A DNA stretch of 64,000 nt from Hydrogenobaculum sp. Y04AAS1 (GTDB lineage Bacteria; Aquificota; Aquificia; Aquificales; Aquificaceae). The stretch lies in assembly GCF_000020785.1 (NCBI RefSeq), contig NC_011126.1, positions 1,054,001 to 1,118,000 on the forward strand, read 5' to 3'. The stretch's first letter is position 1; every line of letters begins with the position of its first letter. The translations under genes and the position numbers were made by a program. This document shows positions 16,803 to 25,369 of the stretch, piece after piece. A model generated the notes under the pieces. It saw nothing but the letters and a program-made list of their open reading frames with translations. It did not search any database and had not been told where the DNA came from.

Positions 16803-18311
16803 TCAAAGCCTTTCTATAGGTATGTTGTATTTTTTTATTCTGTAGTCTAACTGTCTTAATGTGAGGCCTAGGATTTTTGCAGCTTTTGACTTCACATAAC
16901 CACATTTTTCCAAAGCTTTTTTGATAGCCTCTTTTTCGGTAGATTCTATAATGCTTGGTATGTCAGTTTGTAGTTTATTAGAATTTATCTTGGTAGCCAG
17001 CAAAACGTCTTCTTTTGTAATGTCTTTGTTGTTTATAACCACAAGACGCTCTATAAGGTTTTCAAGCTCTCTTATGTTGCCAGGCCAATTGTAATTCACA
17101 AGAGCCTCCATAGCTTCTTTTTCTATATTTATATGTTTTTTATAATGCTTGTTAAATTTATCTAAGAAATGTTTTACCAAAAGGGGTATATCTTCTTTTC
17201 TTTCTCTTAGAGCCGGTACTCTTATAGGTATTACGTTTAACCTGTAATACAAATCCTCTCTAAACTCTCCTCTTGCCACCATAGATGCTAAATCTTTGTT
17301 GGTGGATGCTATTACTCTCACATTTACAAATATACTCTTTTCAGCCCCAAGTTTTTCTAATTCCTTTTCCTGTATAACCCTTAACAGTTTTGATTGAGAT
17401 TGAAGAGGGAGCTCACCTATCTCATCTAAAAAAATTGTACCTCCGTTTGCCAGCTCAAATTTACCTTTTTTAGAATGAACAGCCCCTGTAAAAGCCCCTT
17501 TTTCATACCCAAACAACTCTGCTTCAAGAAGCGTTTCTGGTATTGCTGCGCAGTTTACAGATATAAAAGGTTTATCTTTTCTTTCACTCAAAGTGTGTAT
17601 CGCCTTTGCTATGAGCGTTTTACCCACTCCGCTTTCTCCCAACAAAAGTACTGTGCTATCTGTCATCGCTATTTTTTGGATAGTATCTTTTAATGTAATT
17701 ATAGCTTCTGATTTTCCAACAAATCCTTCTATGCTAAAAGTATCTGAAAACTCTTTTGCCAAAAGTTGCCTTTGCTCTTCCCAAGAGGCTTTTTCTTCTT
17801 GTAAAATCCCAAAAAGTTTGTAAGACATACCTATCATAGCACTTACTACAAGCATAATATCCACAATACGCGTTAGTTCTTCGTGTTTGTTTAGGTCTTT
17901 AAAAAGACAAAAAACCCCTATGGTTCTATCCTCTGATCTTATGGGAACCCCTATAAAAGCTTCATTTTTTATCTTGTCTAAGATTTTTGTTTTGTTCAAA
18001 AAAGCCTTGTCGTGTTTTGGATCTTTTATTACAACAGGTATACTATTTTTAAATATATTTCCTACTATCCCCTTTCCGGATTCAAAAAGTATCTTCTTTA
18101 CACTTTGATTAAAACCAAAGGCTTCTCTTATTTTTATAGTTTTTGTGCTTTTATCATAAAAAGCTATGTAAGAGTATTCCACACCCCAAAAAGAGTAAAA
18201 TATTTTTAAAATATCCCTTAAAGCCTTGTCGAAATCTTTTTGAGAAAGAGCTTTGCTTACAGAGGTCAAAAGCGATACATCTATATTTTCAAGCTTTATC
18301 TTATTACTCAT
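16803..18311 (-). CDS. Sigma-54-dependent activator with GAF domain (NifA-like)
   Basis: A 502-residue enhancer-binding protein. Residues about 20-170 form a GAF sensor domain. The AAA+ domain has Walker A LLGESGVGKT, the sigma-54 contact loop GAFTGA and Walker B GGTIFLDEIGEL, then the sensor motifs FREDLYYRLNVIPI and the NWPGNIREL block. The C-terminus is a Fis-type helix-turn-helix (KSKAAKILGLTLRQLDYRI). It turns on genes with -24/-12 promoters in response to a GAF ligand; nitrogen-related control is possible but not shown. It overlaps gpsA by 8 nt. The cognate rpoN gene is also in this window (62156-63343). Confidence 0.93.
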   Translation of the reverse strand: MSNKIKLENIDVSLLTSVSKALSQKDFDKALRDILKIFYSFWGVEYSYIAFYDKSTKTIKIREAFGFNQSVKKILFESGKGIVGNIFKNSIPVVIKDPKHDKAFLNKTKILDKIKNEAFIGVPIRSEDRTIGVFCLFKDLNKHEELTRIVDIMLVVSAMIGMSYKLFGILQEEKASWEEQRQLLAKEFSDTFSIEGFVGKSEAIITLKDTIQKIAMTDSTVLLLGESGVGKTLIAKAIHTLSERKDKPFISVNCAAIPETLLEAELFGYEKGAFTGAVHSKKGKFELANGGTIFLDEIGELPLQSQSKLLRVIQEKELEKLGAEKSIFVNVRVIASTNKDLASMVARGEFREDLYYRLNVIPIRVPALRERKEDIPLLVKHFLDKFNKHYKKHINIEKEAMEALVNYNWPGNIRELENLIERLVVINNKDITKEDVLLATKINSNKLQTDIPSIIESTEKEAIKKALEKCGYVKSKAAKILGLTLRQLDYRIKKYNIPIERL

Positions 18312-19239
18312 CTTCTTCTTTTAGTTCTCTTGATAAAAGTGCATTCATACTTTCCTCAATGGACATATTTTCATAAAGTACTTTATAAACAGCTTTGGTT
18401 ATAGGAAGGTCTAAATGTCTTTCTATTGCTATGTCGTATAGTGCTTTTACGGTATAATAACCTTCTACTACTTCTTTTATTTCTTCTAACGCTTCCTTTG
18501 GGGATTTCTTTTTTCCTATCAAAAGCCCAAAACGCTTATTCCTAGATTTATTTGAGCTTGCCGTTAAGAACAAATCTCCAACTCCTGAGAGTCCATAGAA
18601 GGTTTTTTCTCTAGCGCCCATCAATTTTCCTATTTTAATCATCTCTTTTAGCCCTCTTGTTACCAAAGCCGCTTGAGCACTTTCACCCAAACCTGCTCCT
18701 TCCACTATACCAGATGCTATAGCCATCACGTTTTTGATGGCACCCCCCAATGCCACACCTTTTATATCACTAGAAGTGTATATTCTAAAAAGCTGTGATG
18801 ACAGTAAGTTTTGAAGCTTTAAAGCTTTTTCCTTGTTAAAATATCCAAGCGTTAGAGCCACTGGCAAATCTTTTAGGACATCTTCAGCAAAAGATGGCCC
18901 AGATAAAACAAAGATGTTTGACTTTTCTATATTGTACTCCAAGGCTAAGTCTATAACATCCTTATGTGTGGATATATCTATACCTTTTGAAGCTATTATT
19001 GTATCTTTATCTTTACAATTTTCTATTATATGTTTGATGCTTTGGGTTGGTGTTGCTATAATTACAATCTTGTTTTTTAATACATCCTCAATATCTGTAG
19101 TGGTTTTTATATAAGGATGTTTTGGTATATTTTTTAGTGCTTCTTTTTTTATATCGTATATGGTTATCGGTATTCTTTTTTTGCTAAAAGCATAAGACAG
19201 AGCATAGCCCCATTTACCGGCTCCAAATATAAAAATCAT
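18304..19239 (-). CDS. gpsA: Glycerol-3-phosphate dehydrogenase [NAD(P)+]
   Basis: Reduces dihydroxyacetone phosphate to sn-glycerol 3-phosphate for phospholipid synthesis. The 311-residue protein has an N-terminal IFGAGKWGYALSYAFSKK nucleotide-binding motif, VLSGPSFAEDV, the catalytic Lys in GGAIKNVMAIASGI and the ASSNKSRNKRFG substrate loop. It is the first gene of a three-gene minus-strand operon. The product feeds plsY, which is encoded at 43.9 kb. Confidence 0.96.
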   Translation of the reverse strand: MIFIFGAGKWGYALSYAFSKKRIPITIYDIKKEALKNIPKHPYIKTTTDIEDVLKNKIVIIATPTQSIKHIIENCKDKDTIIASKGIDISTHKDVIDLALEYNIEKSNIFVLSGPSFAEDVLKDLPVALTLGYFNKEKALKLQNLLSSQLFRIYTSSDIKGVALGGAIKNVMAIASGIVEGAGLGESAQAALVTRGLKEMIKIGKLMGAREKTFYGLSGVGDLFLTASSNKSRNKRFGLLIGKKKSPKEALEEIKEVVEGYYTVKALYDIAIERHLDLPITKAVYKVLYENMSIEESMNALLSRELKEEDE

Positions 19240-19246
19240 ATTTAAT

Positions 19247-19252
19247 ATTATA
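19247..19252 (-). promoter_or_regulatory. -10 box of gpsA (leaderless type)
   Basis: TATAAT on the minus strand preceded by TGA, ending 7 nt before the gpsA ATG. Confidence 0.6.
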
Positions 19253-19338
19253 TCAGAACACCTATTGCATATTTTCTTAACAAGAAATGATATATATCAT
19301 GGAAATGTTAATGATGCATATAATAAAATGAAAAAACT

Positions 19339-19971
19339 ATGAAGAAGGTAAAATATGTAGGGGTGGTTTTAGCAAGCTTGGTGTTGGCTTTTAATGTCGC
19401 TTACGGAAGCGAATTTGTAAGTCCCATAAGGCAAATAATAAACTATCACAAATATGGACAGGACGTTTATAAAGACCCTATACTAAATATAATAGAAAAG
19501 TCTAAAGTAGAATTAAAAGAGCCTCAAACTATTTCAGAACTCGTAAGATACAGCATAGGCAAACCTCCTATTCCTAAGAAAATAGCCTCAGATAAGTTTG
19601 ACAAAAAATTGGTACAAAAGCTTATTGAAATAGCAAAGCAATACTTGGGTACTCCGTATAGATTTGGTGGCACATCCAGATACGGCATAGACTGCTCTGG
19701 TTTTACTATGAAAGTTTTCGATAAGCTAGGGATAAAGCTTCCAAGAACCGCTTCAGAACAAGCTCATGTTGGGAAATTGGCTATAAACTTAAAACCTGGG
19801 GATCTATTATTTTTCAAAACCTATAGGAAAAATCATCCGGGACATGTGGGAATATATATAGGTCACGGTCTTATGATAGATGCATCCTCTGCTTACGGTA
19901 AAGTAGTTATAGAGCCTATAAATCAACCTTACTTTAGAAAACACTTTTTATTTGCAAAAAGTTTATTTTAG
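19339..19971 (+). CDS. Secreted NlpC/P60 (C40) cell wall peptidase
   Basis: A 210-residue exported protein. Residues 1-23 form a signal peptide (MKKVKYVGVVLASL, then a cleavage-like site after NVAYG). The C-terminal NlpC/P60 domain has the catalytic Cys in YGIDCSGFTMKVF and His in HPGHVGIYIGHG, with the polar third residue supplied further on near DASSAYGKV. Such enzymes cut D-gamma-Glu-diaminopimelate bonds in peptidoglycan stems. It precedes a YkuD gene 38 nt downstream, so the two form an envelope pair. Confidence 0.93.
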   Translation: MKKVKYVGVVLASLVLAFNVAYGSEFVSPIRQIINYHKYGQDVYKDPILNIIEKSKVELKEPQTISELVRYSIGKPPIPKKIASDKFDKKLVQKLIEIAKQYLGTPYRFGGTSRYGIDCSGFTMKVFDKLGIKLPRTASEQAHVGKLAINLKPGDLLFFKTYRKNHPGHVGIYIGHGLMIDASSAYGKVVIEPINQPYFRKHFLFAKSLF

Positions 19972-19996
19972 TGTTTGTTTTATAGGCTTTCATAAA

Positions 19997-20002
19997 TATA
20001 TT
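19997..20002 (+). promoter_or_regulatory. -10 box of the YkuD gene (leaderless type)
   Basis: TATATT ending 7 nt before the ATG at 20010. No ribosome binding site is visible. Confidence 0.35.
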
Positions 20003-20009
20003 TATTATA

Positions 20010-21062
20010 ATGGATAGCAAAAGGCTTGTAGTAACCTTATTTTTTTCTTGCTTAAGCTTAGCCTATGCGGAATCTATTTTTAAACCAATTCCCATACAAG
20101 CCTACGAGGAAATAAAACCTAAAGTATATAGTGTAAATGTAAAAATTAAAAATGTTTCTTATACATCAGGATCTTCCATAAATTATTCACCACCTAAAAC
20201 CATCACAAAGTCAACACCATCCGAAATAAAACCGTTAAAGTTTAAAAATTCTATTTTTATAACAGATAAATACCTCATAAAAGATATCAACTATTTATAC
20301 AACATAGGTTATTTGCCTTTTAAGGTTATAAGTTATAAAACCGTGGCAGACTCCTTGACCGTGGCAGACTTGTCACCACATAAGAAAGGTTATAAGATTA
20401 CTTATGAATGGGACGCAGAAGATGTACCGCCAAAACTTGTAAAACTAAGCATCACAAGCAAAAATAGTATTCTTTATAAAAGTGCCATTTTAAGGTTTAT
20501 GAAAGATTACAAAATAAAGTTTAATCCGGATAATACAGCTTTAGCCAGCATTATTTTACAACAAGCCTATAAGACGGGTTTTAAAGCTAAGAAACCATTT
20601 GTATGGGTTTATGTGGATCAACATATACCTCAAAAAGTATATGTGTGGGAAAATGGAAAATACATATTTGAAAGCCCAACAAATACAGGAGTGATGGGTA
20701 CAACCAACACGGGCACATATATGGTTTATCTTCGTTTTAAAAAAACTGAAATGAAAGGCATCTTCCCTGGCTCTGGTGTAAAGTATGATGATCCTGATGT
20801 GCCTTGGGTAAATTATTTTTACAAAGGGGAAGCGCTACACGGTTTTCCAAGAAAAAGTTACGGTTATCCACAATCTGCAGGATGCGTTGAGCTTCCAATA
20901 CCAAAAGCCAAAGAGTTGTACAAAATCTTGTATAAATACGCTGTAGTAACCCTATCAAACTACGATAAGAGATATCTTGCCACACATCCTTATATAAATG
21001 TCAAGAAAACCAAAACTTTTAAGCCTTTAAATCCTATAAAATTTACTTTTGAAAGCTGGTAA
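20010..21062 (+). CDS. L,D-transpeptidase (YkuD domain), exported
   Basis: A 350-residue protein with a signal peptide (residues 1-20, ending SLAYAES). A long low-conservation middle is followed by a YkuD domain from about residue 195. The catalytic region has ALHGFPRKSYGYPQSAGCVEL, with His, and Ser and Cys in SAGC where SHGC is usual. These enzymes make 3-3 peptidoglycan crosslinks or attach proteins to the wall. Codons 111-122 are two copies of an 18-bp DNA repeat that also lies just after the stop codon and in the GGDEF gene. It is in-frame here but adds only TVADSL and TVADLS. Confidence 0.88.
   Translation: MDSKRLVVTLFFSCLSLAYAESIFKPIPIQAYEEIKPKVYSVNVKIKNVSYTSGSSINYSPPKTITKSTPSEIKPLKFKNSIFITDKYLIKDINYLYNIGYLPFKVISYKTVADSLTVADLSPHKKGYKITYEWDAEDVPPKLVKLSITSKNSILYKSAILRFMKDYKIKFNPDNTALASIILQQAYKTGFKAKKPFVWVYVDQHIPQKVYVWENGKYIFESPTNTGVMGTTNTGTYMVYLRFKKTEMKGIFPGSGVKYDDPDVPWVNYFYKGEALHGFPRKSYGYPQSAGCVELPIPKAKELYKILYKYAVVTLSNYDKRYLATHPYINVKKTKTFKPLNPIKFTFESW
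20340..20375 (+). repeat. 18-bp dispersed repeat, 2 units inside the YkuD gene
   Basis: Two tandem 18-bp units, 20340-20357 and 20358-20375, each starting ACCGTGGCAGACT. They match the 18-bp repeat core CGTGGYARACTTGTR found at 21071 and 29680. Here the core is read as V-A-D-L, a different frame from the GGDEF gene copy, which reads R-G-R-L-V. Confidence 0.8.
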
Positions 21063-21070
21063 TAACTGTA

Positions 21071-21154
21071 AATCGTGGTAGACTTGTAAATCGTGGCAAA
21101 CTTGTGGATCGTGGCATACTTGTAAACCGTGGTAGAGTTGTAGAGCATGGTATA
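21071..21154 (+). repeat. 18-bp dispersed repeat, about 4.7 units between YkuD gene and ispF
   Basis: Four 18-bp units at 21071, 21089, 21107 and 21125, plus a degenerate partial unit at 21143-21154. They begin 8 nt after the YkuD stop and fill almost the whole gap to ispF. The last partial unit reads GAGCATGGTATA and forms the extended -10 box of ispF. Units are less alike than those in the GGDEF gene, which suggests an older tract. Confidence 0.85.
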
Positions 21155-21156
21155 AT
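21151..21156 (+). promoter_or_regulatory. -10 box of ispF (leaderless type, inside repeat tract)
   Basis: TATAAT preceded by TGG, 6 nt before the ispF ATG. It lies at the degenerate end of the 18-bp repeat tract, so the repeat appears to have supplied the promoter. Confidence 0.55.
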
Positions 21157-21162
21157 TTTTTC

Positions 21163-21633
21163 ATGTATAGGATAGGCATAGGTCAAGACGCTCATTATTT
21201 TGAAAAAGGGAAAAAGCTATATTTAGGGGGTGAAGAGTTTGATATAGGATATGGCTTAAAAGGGCATTCGGATGGTGATGCTCTTTTGCATGCAATAACA
21301 GATGCTATTTTAGGGGCGTTGGCAAAAACCGATATAGGCACTCTTTTTCCCGATAAAAGCAAAGAAAACAAAAATAGAAACAGCGTAGACTTTCTAAATA
21401 AAGCTTTAGAGATTATGTACGACATGGATTATTCAATAGTTAATTTAGACTGCAACATAATAGCAGATAAACCAAACATATCAAGCGTTAGAGATAAAAT
21501 AATAGAAAGTCTATCGAGGCTTTTAAGTATACCAAAAGATAATATATCTATAAAAGCCAAAACTAAAGAAGGTTACAACAAAGAAGATAGCTTAGAGGTA
21601 GTATGCATAGCGCTTTTGCAGAAAATGATATAG
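21163..21633 (+). CDS. ispF: 2-C-methyl-D-erythritol 2,4-cyclodiphosphate synthase
   Basis: Converts CDP-methylerythritol 2-phosphate to the cyclodiphosphate in the non-mevalonate isoprenoid pathway. At 156 residues it is a standard trimeric zinc enzyme. The metal ligands lie in GQDAHYF (Asp, His) and the GHSDGDALLHAITDAILGA block, and the C-terminal family motif is IKAKTKEGY. It overlaps the patatin gene by 31 nt. Confidence 0.96.
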   Translation: MYRIGIGQDAHYFEKGKKLYLGGEEFDIGYGLKGHSDGDALLHAITDAILGALAKTDIGTLFPDKSKENKNRNSVDFLNKALEIMYDMDYSIVNLDCNIIADKPNISSVRDKIIESLSRLLSIPKDNISIKAKTKEGYNKEDSLEVVCIALLQKMI

Positions 21634-22367
21634 GAGTATGTCTTTCTGGAGGTGTAGCAAGAGGTGCAGCCCACATTGGAGTTTTACAGGCTCTTTTAGA
21701 AAGGGGTTTTAATGTAAAAGCTGTATCTGGGGCAAGTGCTGGTGCTTTGGTGGGATTGTTTTTCGCAGCAGGTTATAAGCCTCATGAGATGCTTTCTATA
21801 TTAAAATCTATAAACTGGTTTACTACTTTTACAGTAGGAAAAGGGGGAATACTTGGGTTTAAAAAGGCTTTTAGAATCATTAGAAGCTACATACCATATG
21901 ATAATATAAAAGATTTGCCTATTTATTACAACGCCAGCGTGTTAGATTTGTTTTCTGGTGAAACCCTTTATTTAGATGAAGGTGACCCAGCTTCTATAGC
22001 CATTGGGGCTTGCGCTTTGCCGTTTATTTTTGAACCGGTAGCTTATAAGGATATGCTTTTAGTAGATGGTGGATTAACAGAAAATTTGCCTGTTAATCCA
22101 ATAAAAATTAAGTATCCCAATCTAAAGGTTGTATGTTCTGATATAATGCCAAATGTTTTGATAAAAGAAAACTTAGGTGCTTTTGGAAACTTATTAAGAT
22201 CGACATTCTTAATAGCAAGAAGAAATATGGATCTTAGCAAAAAACTTTGTGATATATATCTGGAGCTTCCAGTGCATCACATTAGTTTTATAAATTACAA
22301 AAAATTTGATGAGCTTTATAATATAGGATATTCTTATACAAAATCCGTTATAGACAAAAATTTATAA
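21603..22367 (+). CDS. Patatin-like phospholipase family protein
   Basis: A 254-residue RssA-type patatin. It has the oxyanion glycine-rich loop LSGGVARGAAHIG (about residues 14-26), the nucleophile elbow GASAG (Ser about 41) and the catalytic Asp in LLVDGGLTENLPV. The family hydrolyses acyl chains of lipids; the substrate and membrane partner are unknown. There is no signal peptide. The start ATG lies 31 nt inside ispF, and I see no better start before the glycine loop, so translation is probably coupled to ispF. Confidence 0.9.
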   Translation: MHSAFAENDIGVCLSGGVARGAAHIGVLQALLERGFNVKAVSGASAGALVGLFFAAGYKPHEMLSILKSINWFTTFTVGKGGILGFKKAFRIIRSYIPYDNIKDLPIYYNASVLDLFSGETLYLDEGDPASIAIGACALPFIFEPVAYKDMLLVDGGLTENLPVNPIKIKYPNLKVVCSDIMPNVLIKENLGAFGNLLRSTFLIARRNMDLSKKLCDIYLELPVHHISFINYKKFDELYNIGYSYTKSVIDKNL

Positions 22368-22479
22368 AGTTTTTATTTTTTATGGATTTTCATTGTATTA
22401 AAATGTTTTATATCATAGCTTTTTTAATATATAATAGGTTATTATATAAGATAATTTTTATTTTTAGGAGGTTTTAAAA

Positions 22480-23073
22480 ATGAAGAAGACACTTTTAGGT
22501 GCTGCAGTTTTAGCCCTAGGCCTTGTGGCATGTAGCCACCAACAATCAAGCGAGTCATCATCTGCAAGCTCAGAACAACCAGCAGCTGCAACTACTTCTA
22601 CGCCATCATCTCCGTCTACAACTTCTACATCTACAACCACAACCTCATCTTCTTCATCAGCTCAAATATGTTCTGGTACCGGCGCTCAACAAGTATGTGC
22701 TAGCGCATCTTCTATAAACCAAGACGATGCTAAGAAGTTGGTAGCTATGGCTGGTACAAAAGGATGTTTGGCTTGTCACGCTGTAGACAAGCAAGTGGTA
22801 GGGCCAGCTTGGATAGACGTTGCTAAAAAATACGCTGGTAAACCAAACGCTGTAGAAACACTGGCAAAAGGTATAAAGAACGGTAATCAAGGTATATGGG
22901 GTGCTGTACCAATGCCAGCGCAAACATCTTTGAGCGATGCTGACGCTAAACAATTGGCTCAGATGGTATTAGCTCTTTACAACAAAAATTCTTCCAGCTC
23001 ATCTTCATCATCAAGCAACAACAAAGAGAAAAGCTCTAAGAAAGAAGAAAAGAAAACTGAAAAGAAAGGTTAA
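22480..23073 (+). CDS. Cytochrome c lipoprotein with Ser/Thr-rich linker
   Basis: A 197-residue lipoprotein: signal and lipobox LGLVAC put the lipidated Cys at residue 18. A Ser/Thr/Ala/Pro-rich linker of about 50 residues follows, then a cytochrome c551/c552-type domain with haem motif GCLACH (Cys96 to His100) and the axial Met in VPMPAQT (about residue 145). The tail is Ser-rich, then Lys/Glu-rich, about 30 residues, and likely disordered. It should carry electrons in the periplasm tethered to a membrane. A clear AGGAGG lies 8 nt before the ATG, and a strong terminator follows, so it is a single-gene unit. Confidence 0.9.
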   Translation: MKKTLLGAAVLALGLVACSHQQSSESSSASSEQPAAATTSTPSSPSTTSTSTTTTSSSSSAQICSGTGAQQVCASASSINQDDAKKLVAMAGTKGCLACHAVDKQVVGPAWIDVAKKYAGKPNAVETLAKGIKNGNQGIWGAVPMPAQTSLSDADAKQLAQMVLALYNKNSSSSSSSSSNNKEKSSKKEEKKTEKKG

Positions 23074-23089
23074 TACAAGTTTTATGACA

Positions 23090-23119
23090 CCTTCCCAATA
23101 TGGGAGGGTTTTTGTTTTT
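23090..23119 (+). terminator. Rho-independent terminator after the cytochrome c gene
   Basis: An 8-bp stem (CCTTCCCA with TGGGAGGG, one G-U pair) closed by a 3-nt ATA loop and followed by TTTTTGTTTTT. It is the clearest intrinsic terminator in the window. Confidence 0.85.
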
Positions 23120-23139
23120 CTTAAAATGTGAGGGTTTTT

Positions 23140-24534
23140 ATGAAAAAGAATTTTTTCGCTTTGGGTTTAGCTTTATCTATCCTAGGGTCAAACGTTAGTG
23201 CAGTATCTGGTCCAATTTTAGAGCAATTTCAAAAAGAAGTAGAACAAATAGTAGATAAAGTCTCACCTTCAGTAGTAACAATTTACGCTACTCAGATAGT
23301 GAAAGCTCCTTTAAACACTCAAATATTTCCAGGATTTCCACCGTTTATGATGCCAGGTATTCCAACTCCAGAAATCCCAGAGAAAGAAAAAGATTTGGGT
23401 TCTGGTATTATAATTAAATACATTCAATCTAAAAATGCCTTTATAATTTTAACAAACAATCATGTTGTAGGAAATTCAAAAGATGTAATGGTAAAATTAT
23501 CTAGAACTATTGAAAGAAAAGCTAAGGTTTTAGGTAGGGACCCTAAAACAGATTTAGCAGTGCTAGAAGTTAGCGCTGAGGGCATAGATAACCCTAGTTC
23601 TAGAGTGGCTACTCTTGGGGATTCTTCTCATGTAAGAATAGGACAACTTGTCATAGCTATAGGGAATCCATACGGTTTTAGTAGAACTGTTACAATGGGA
23701 GTAATATCTGCTTTAAACAGAAGGCTTGGCCTTTCTCAATATGAAGATTATATACAAACGGATGCTGCTATAAACCCAGGCAACAGCGGTGGTCCTCTCA
23801 TAAATATAGAAGGCAAAGTGATAGGTATAAATACTGCAATGGTGAAAGGGGGTCAAGGGCTTAGTTTTGCCATACCTATAAATTTAGCTAAATGGGTTTA
23901 TCATCAAATAATGGAGTATGGTAAAGTTATAAGAGGCTGGCTTGGTGTATCTATACAGCAGATAACACCTCAGATGGCCTCCTCTTTAGGTGTAAACTAC
24001 GGCGCTATCGTCGCTCAAGTATTTCCAGGCTCACCTGCTCAAAAGTACGGTCTTAAAGTAGGGGATATAATAGTATCAGTGGATGGAAAACCCCTTGAAA
24101 GCATAGACGAGCTCCAATTTAAAACCATGGAATCTCCACCTGGCACTGTCTTGACTTTGGGTGTTATAAGAAATCATAAGCTTATTACGATTAAAGTGAA
24201 AACTGCAAAAATGCCAAGCAACACTAGCAATATAGGTGTTGTATCGGAAGCTAAAGATTTGGGCCTTATGGTAAGACCTCTAAATCCTCAAGAGCAAAGA
24301 CGTTACGAAGTAAAAGGCGGCCTTTTGGTGGAAGATGTACTGATGGGTTCTCCTGCTTACGAAGCCGGTATAAGAGCCGGTGATATCATTCTTAGCATAA
24401 ACCTTCATAGAATCTATACAAAAGCCGAGATGGACAATATATTAGAACGCTTAATATCTGAACATAAAGATACTGCTACTTTCCTAGTAGATAGAAACGG
24501 TCAAAACATCTTTGTTACAGTGAGATTAAAATAA
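23140..24534 (+). CDS. Do-type periplasmic serine protease (DegP/DegQ-like)
   Basis: A 464-residue HtrA-family protease/chaperone. A signal peptide (residues 1-22) precedes the trypsin-like domain with the catalytic triad in LTNNHVVG (His), DPKTDLAVLEV (Asp) and NPGNSGGPL (Ser). Two PDZ domains follow (IRGWLGVSIQQITPQMA; LVEDVLMGSPAYEAGIRAGD). It degrades or refolds damaged envelope proteins. The ATG at 23140 is chosen over the GTG at 23128 because GAGGG lies 5 nt upstream and the signal peptide then starts with MKK. Confidence 0.95.
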   Translation: MKKNFFALGLALSILGSNVSAVSGPILEQFQKEVEQIVDKVSPSVVTIYATQIVKAPLNTQIFPGFPPFMMPGIPTPEIPEKEKDLGSGIIIKYIQSKNAFIILTNNHVVGNSKDVMVKLSRTIERKAKVLGRDPKTDLAVLEVSAEGIDNPSSRVATLGDSSHVRIGQLVIAIGNPYGFSRTVTMGVISALNRRLGLSQYEDYIQTDAAINPGNSGGPLINIEGKVIGINTAMVKGGQGLSFAIPINLAKWVYHQIMEYGKVIRGWLGVSIQQITPQMASSLGVNYGAIVAQVFPGSPAQKYGLKVGDIIVSVDGKPLESIDELQFKTMESPPGTVLTLGVIRNHKLITIKVKTAKMPSNTSNIGVVSEAKDLGLMVRPLNPQEQRRYEVKGGLLVEDVLMGSPAYEAGIRAGDIILSINLHRIYTKAEMDNILERLISEHKDTATFLVDRNGQNIFVTVRLK

Positions 24535-24535
24535 T

Positions 24536-25369
24536 ATGCTTATAACAAAATATCAAGGTTCTGGCAACGATTTTATTATCATAGATAATAGGGATAATTT
24601 TGTTTATAAAGAGATAGAAAAGTTAGGTTTAAGTATAAACGAATTTGTTAGAAAACTTTGTGAACAGCATACATCAGTGGGTGCAGACGGTGTTATACTT
24701 ATAGAAAAAGCCAGAAATACTAAAAATCATTTTAGCTGGGCGTTTTTCAACGCCGATGGTTCGGCAGCTGAGATGTGTGGCAACGGTTCTCGTTGCGCTG
24801 CAAGATTTGCCTACGAGAAAGATATTGCTCCAAAGGATATTGTCTTTGAAACAATAGCTGGCGAGATAGAAGCTCACATAATGGATTCAAAAAGGGTAAA
24901 AGTGCAACTTACCCCTTATCATTCACATCAAAAGAATATAGAAATCAAAACTGAGTATGGCACTTTCAAAGGTCATTTTGTCAATACTGGGGTGCCACAT
25001 TTTGTTATATTTGTGGATGAAGATGAACTTGATAACTTAGATGTGGAAAAAGTAGGTAGAGCCATAAGATATCATGAGTATTTTGCTCCAAAAGGAACAA
25101 ATGTAAATTTTGTGGCAAAAACAAAAAACGGCAGTTTTAGAATAAGAACTTACGAAAGGGGCGTTGAAGGTGAAACCCTTGCCTGTGGGACCGGTAGCGC
25201 AGCTTGTGGTATAAACGCATATCTTCTTGGTTTATCGGCTTCTAACATAGTAGACATCATCACCAAATCCGGTGAGCTCTTAAAAATAACCATAGAGAAT
25301 GATAAGGTATTTTTAGAAGGTCCCACTACAAAAGTATTTGAAGGCATGCTCTCTTACGAGATCTTCTAA
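24536..25369 (+). CDS. dapF: Diaminopimelate epimerase
   Basis: Interconverts LL- and meso-diaminopimelate for lysine and peptidoglycan synthesis. At 277 residues the length is normal. The two catalytic cysteines are in EMCGNGSRCAARF and TLACGTGSAACG, and the N-terminal KYQGSGNDFIIID is diagnostic. It starts 1 nt after the protease stop and overlaps the next gene by 1 nt. Confidence 0.97.
   Translation: MLITKYQGSGNDFIIIDNRDNFVYKEIEKLGLSINEFVRKLCEQHTSVGADGVILIEKARNTKNHFSWAFFNADGSAAEMCGNGSRCAARFAYEKDIAPKDIVFETIAGEIEAHIMDSKRVKVQLTPYHSHQKNIEIKTEYGTFKGHFVNTGVPHFVIFVDEDELDNLDVEKVGRAIRYHEYFAPKGTNVNFVAKTKNGSFRIRTYERGVEGETLACGTGSAACGINAYLLGLSASNIVDIITKSGELLKITIENDKVFLEGPTTKVFEGMLSYEIF

Noticed and set aside
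22540-22670. TCATCT/TCTACA low-complexity DNA as a mobile repeat
   Set aside because: It is explained by the Ser/Thr-rich linker codons of the cytochrome c gene and has no copy elsewhere in the window.
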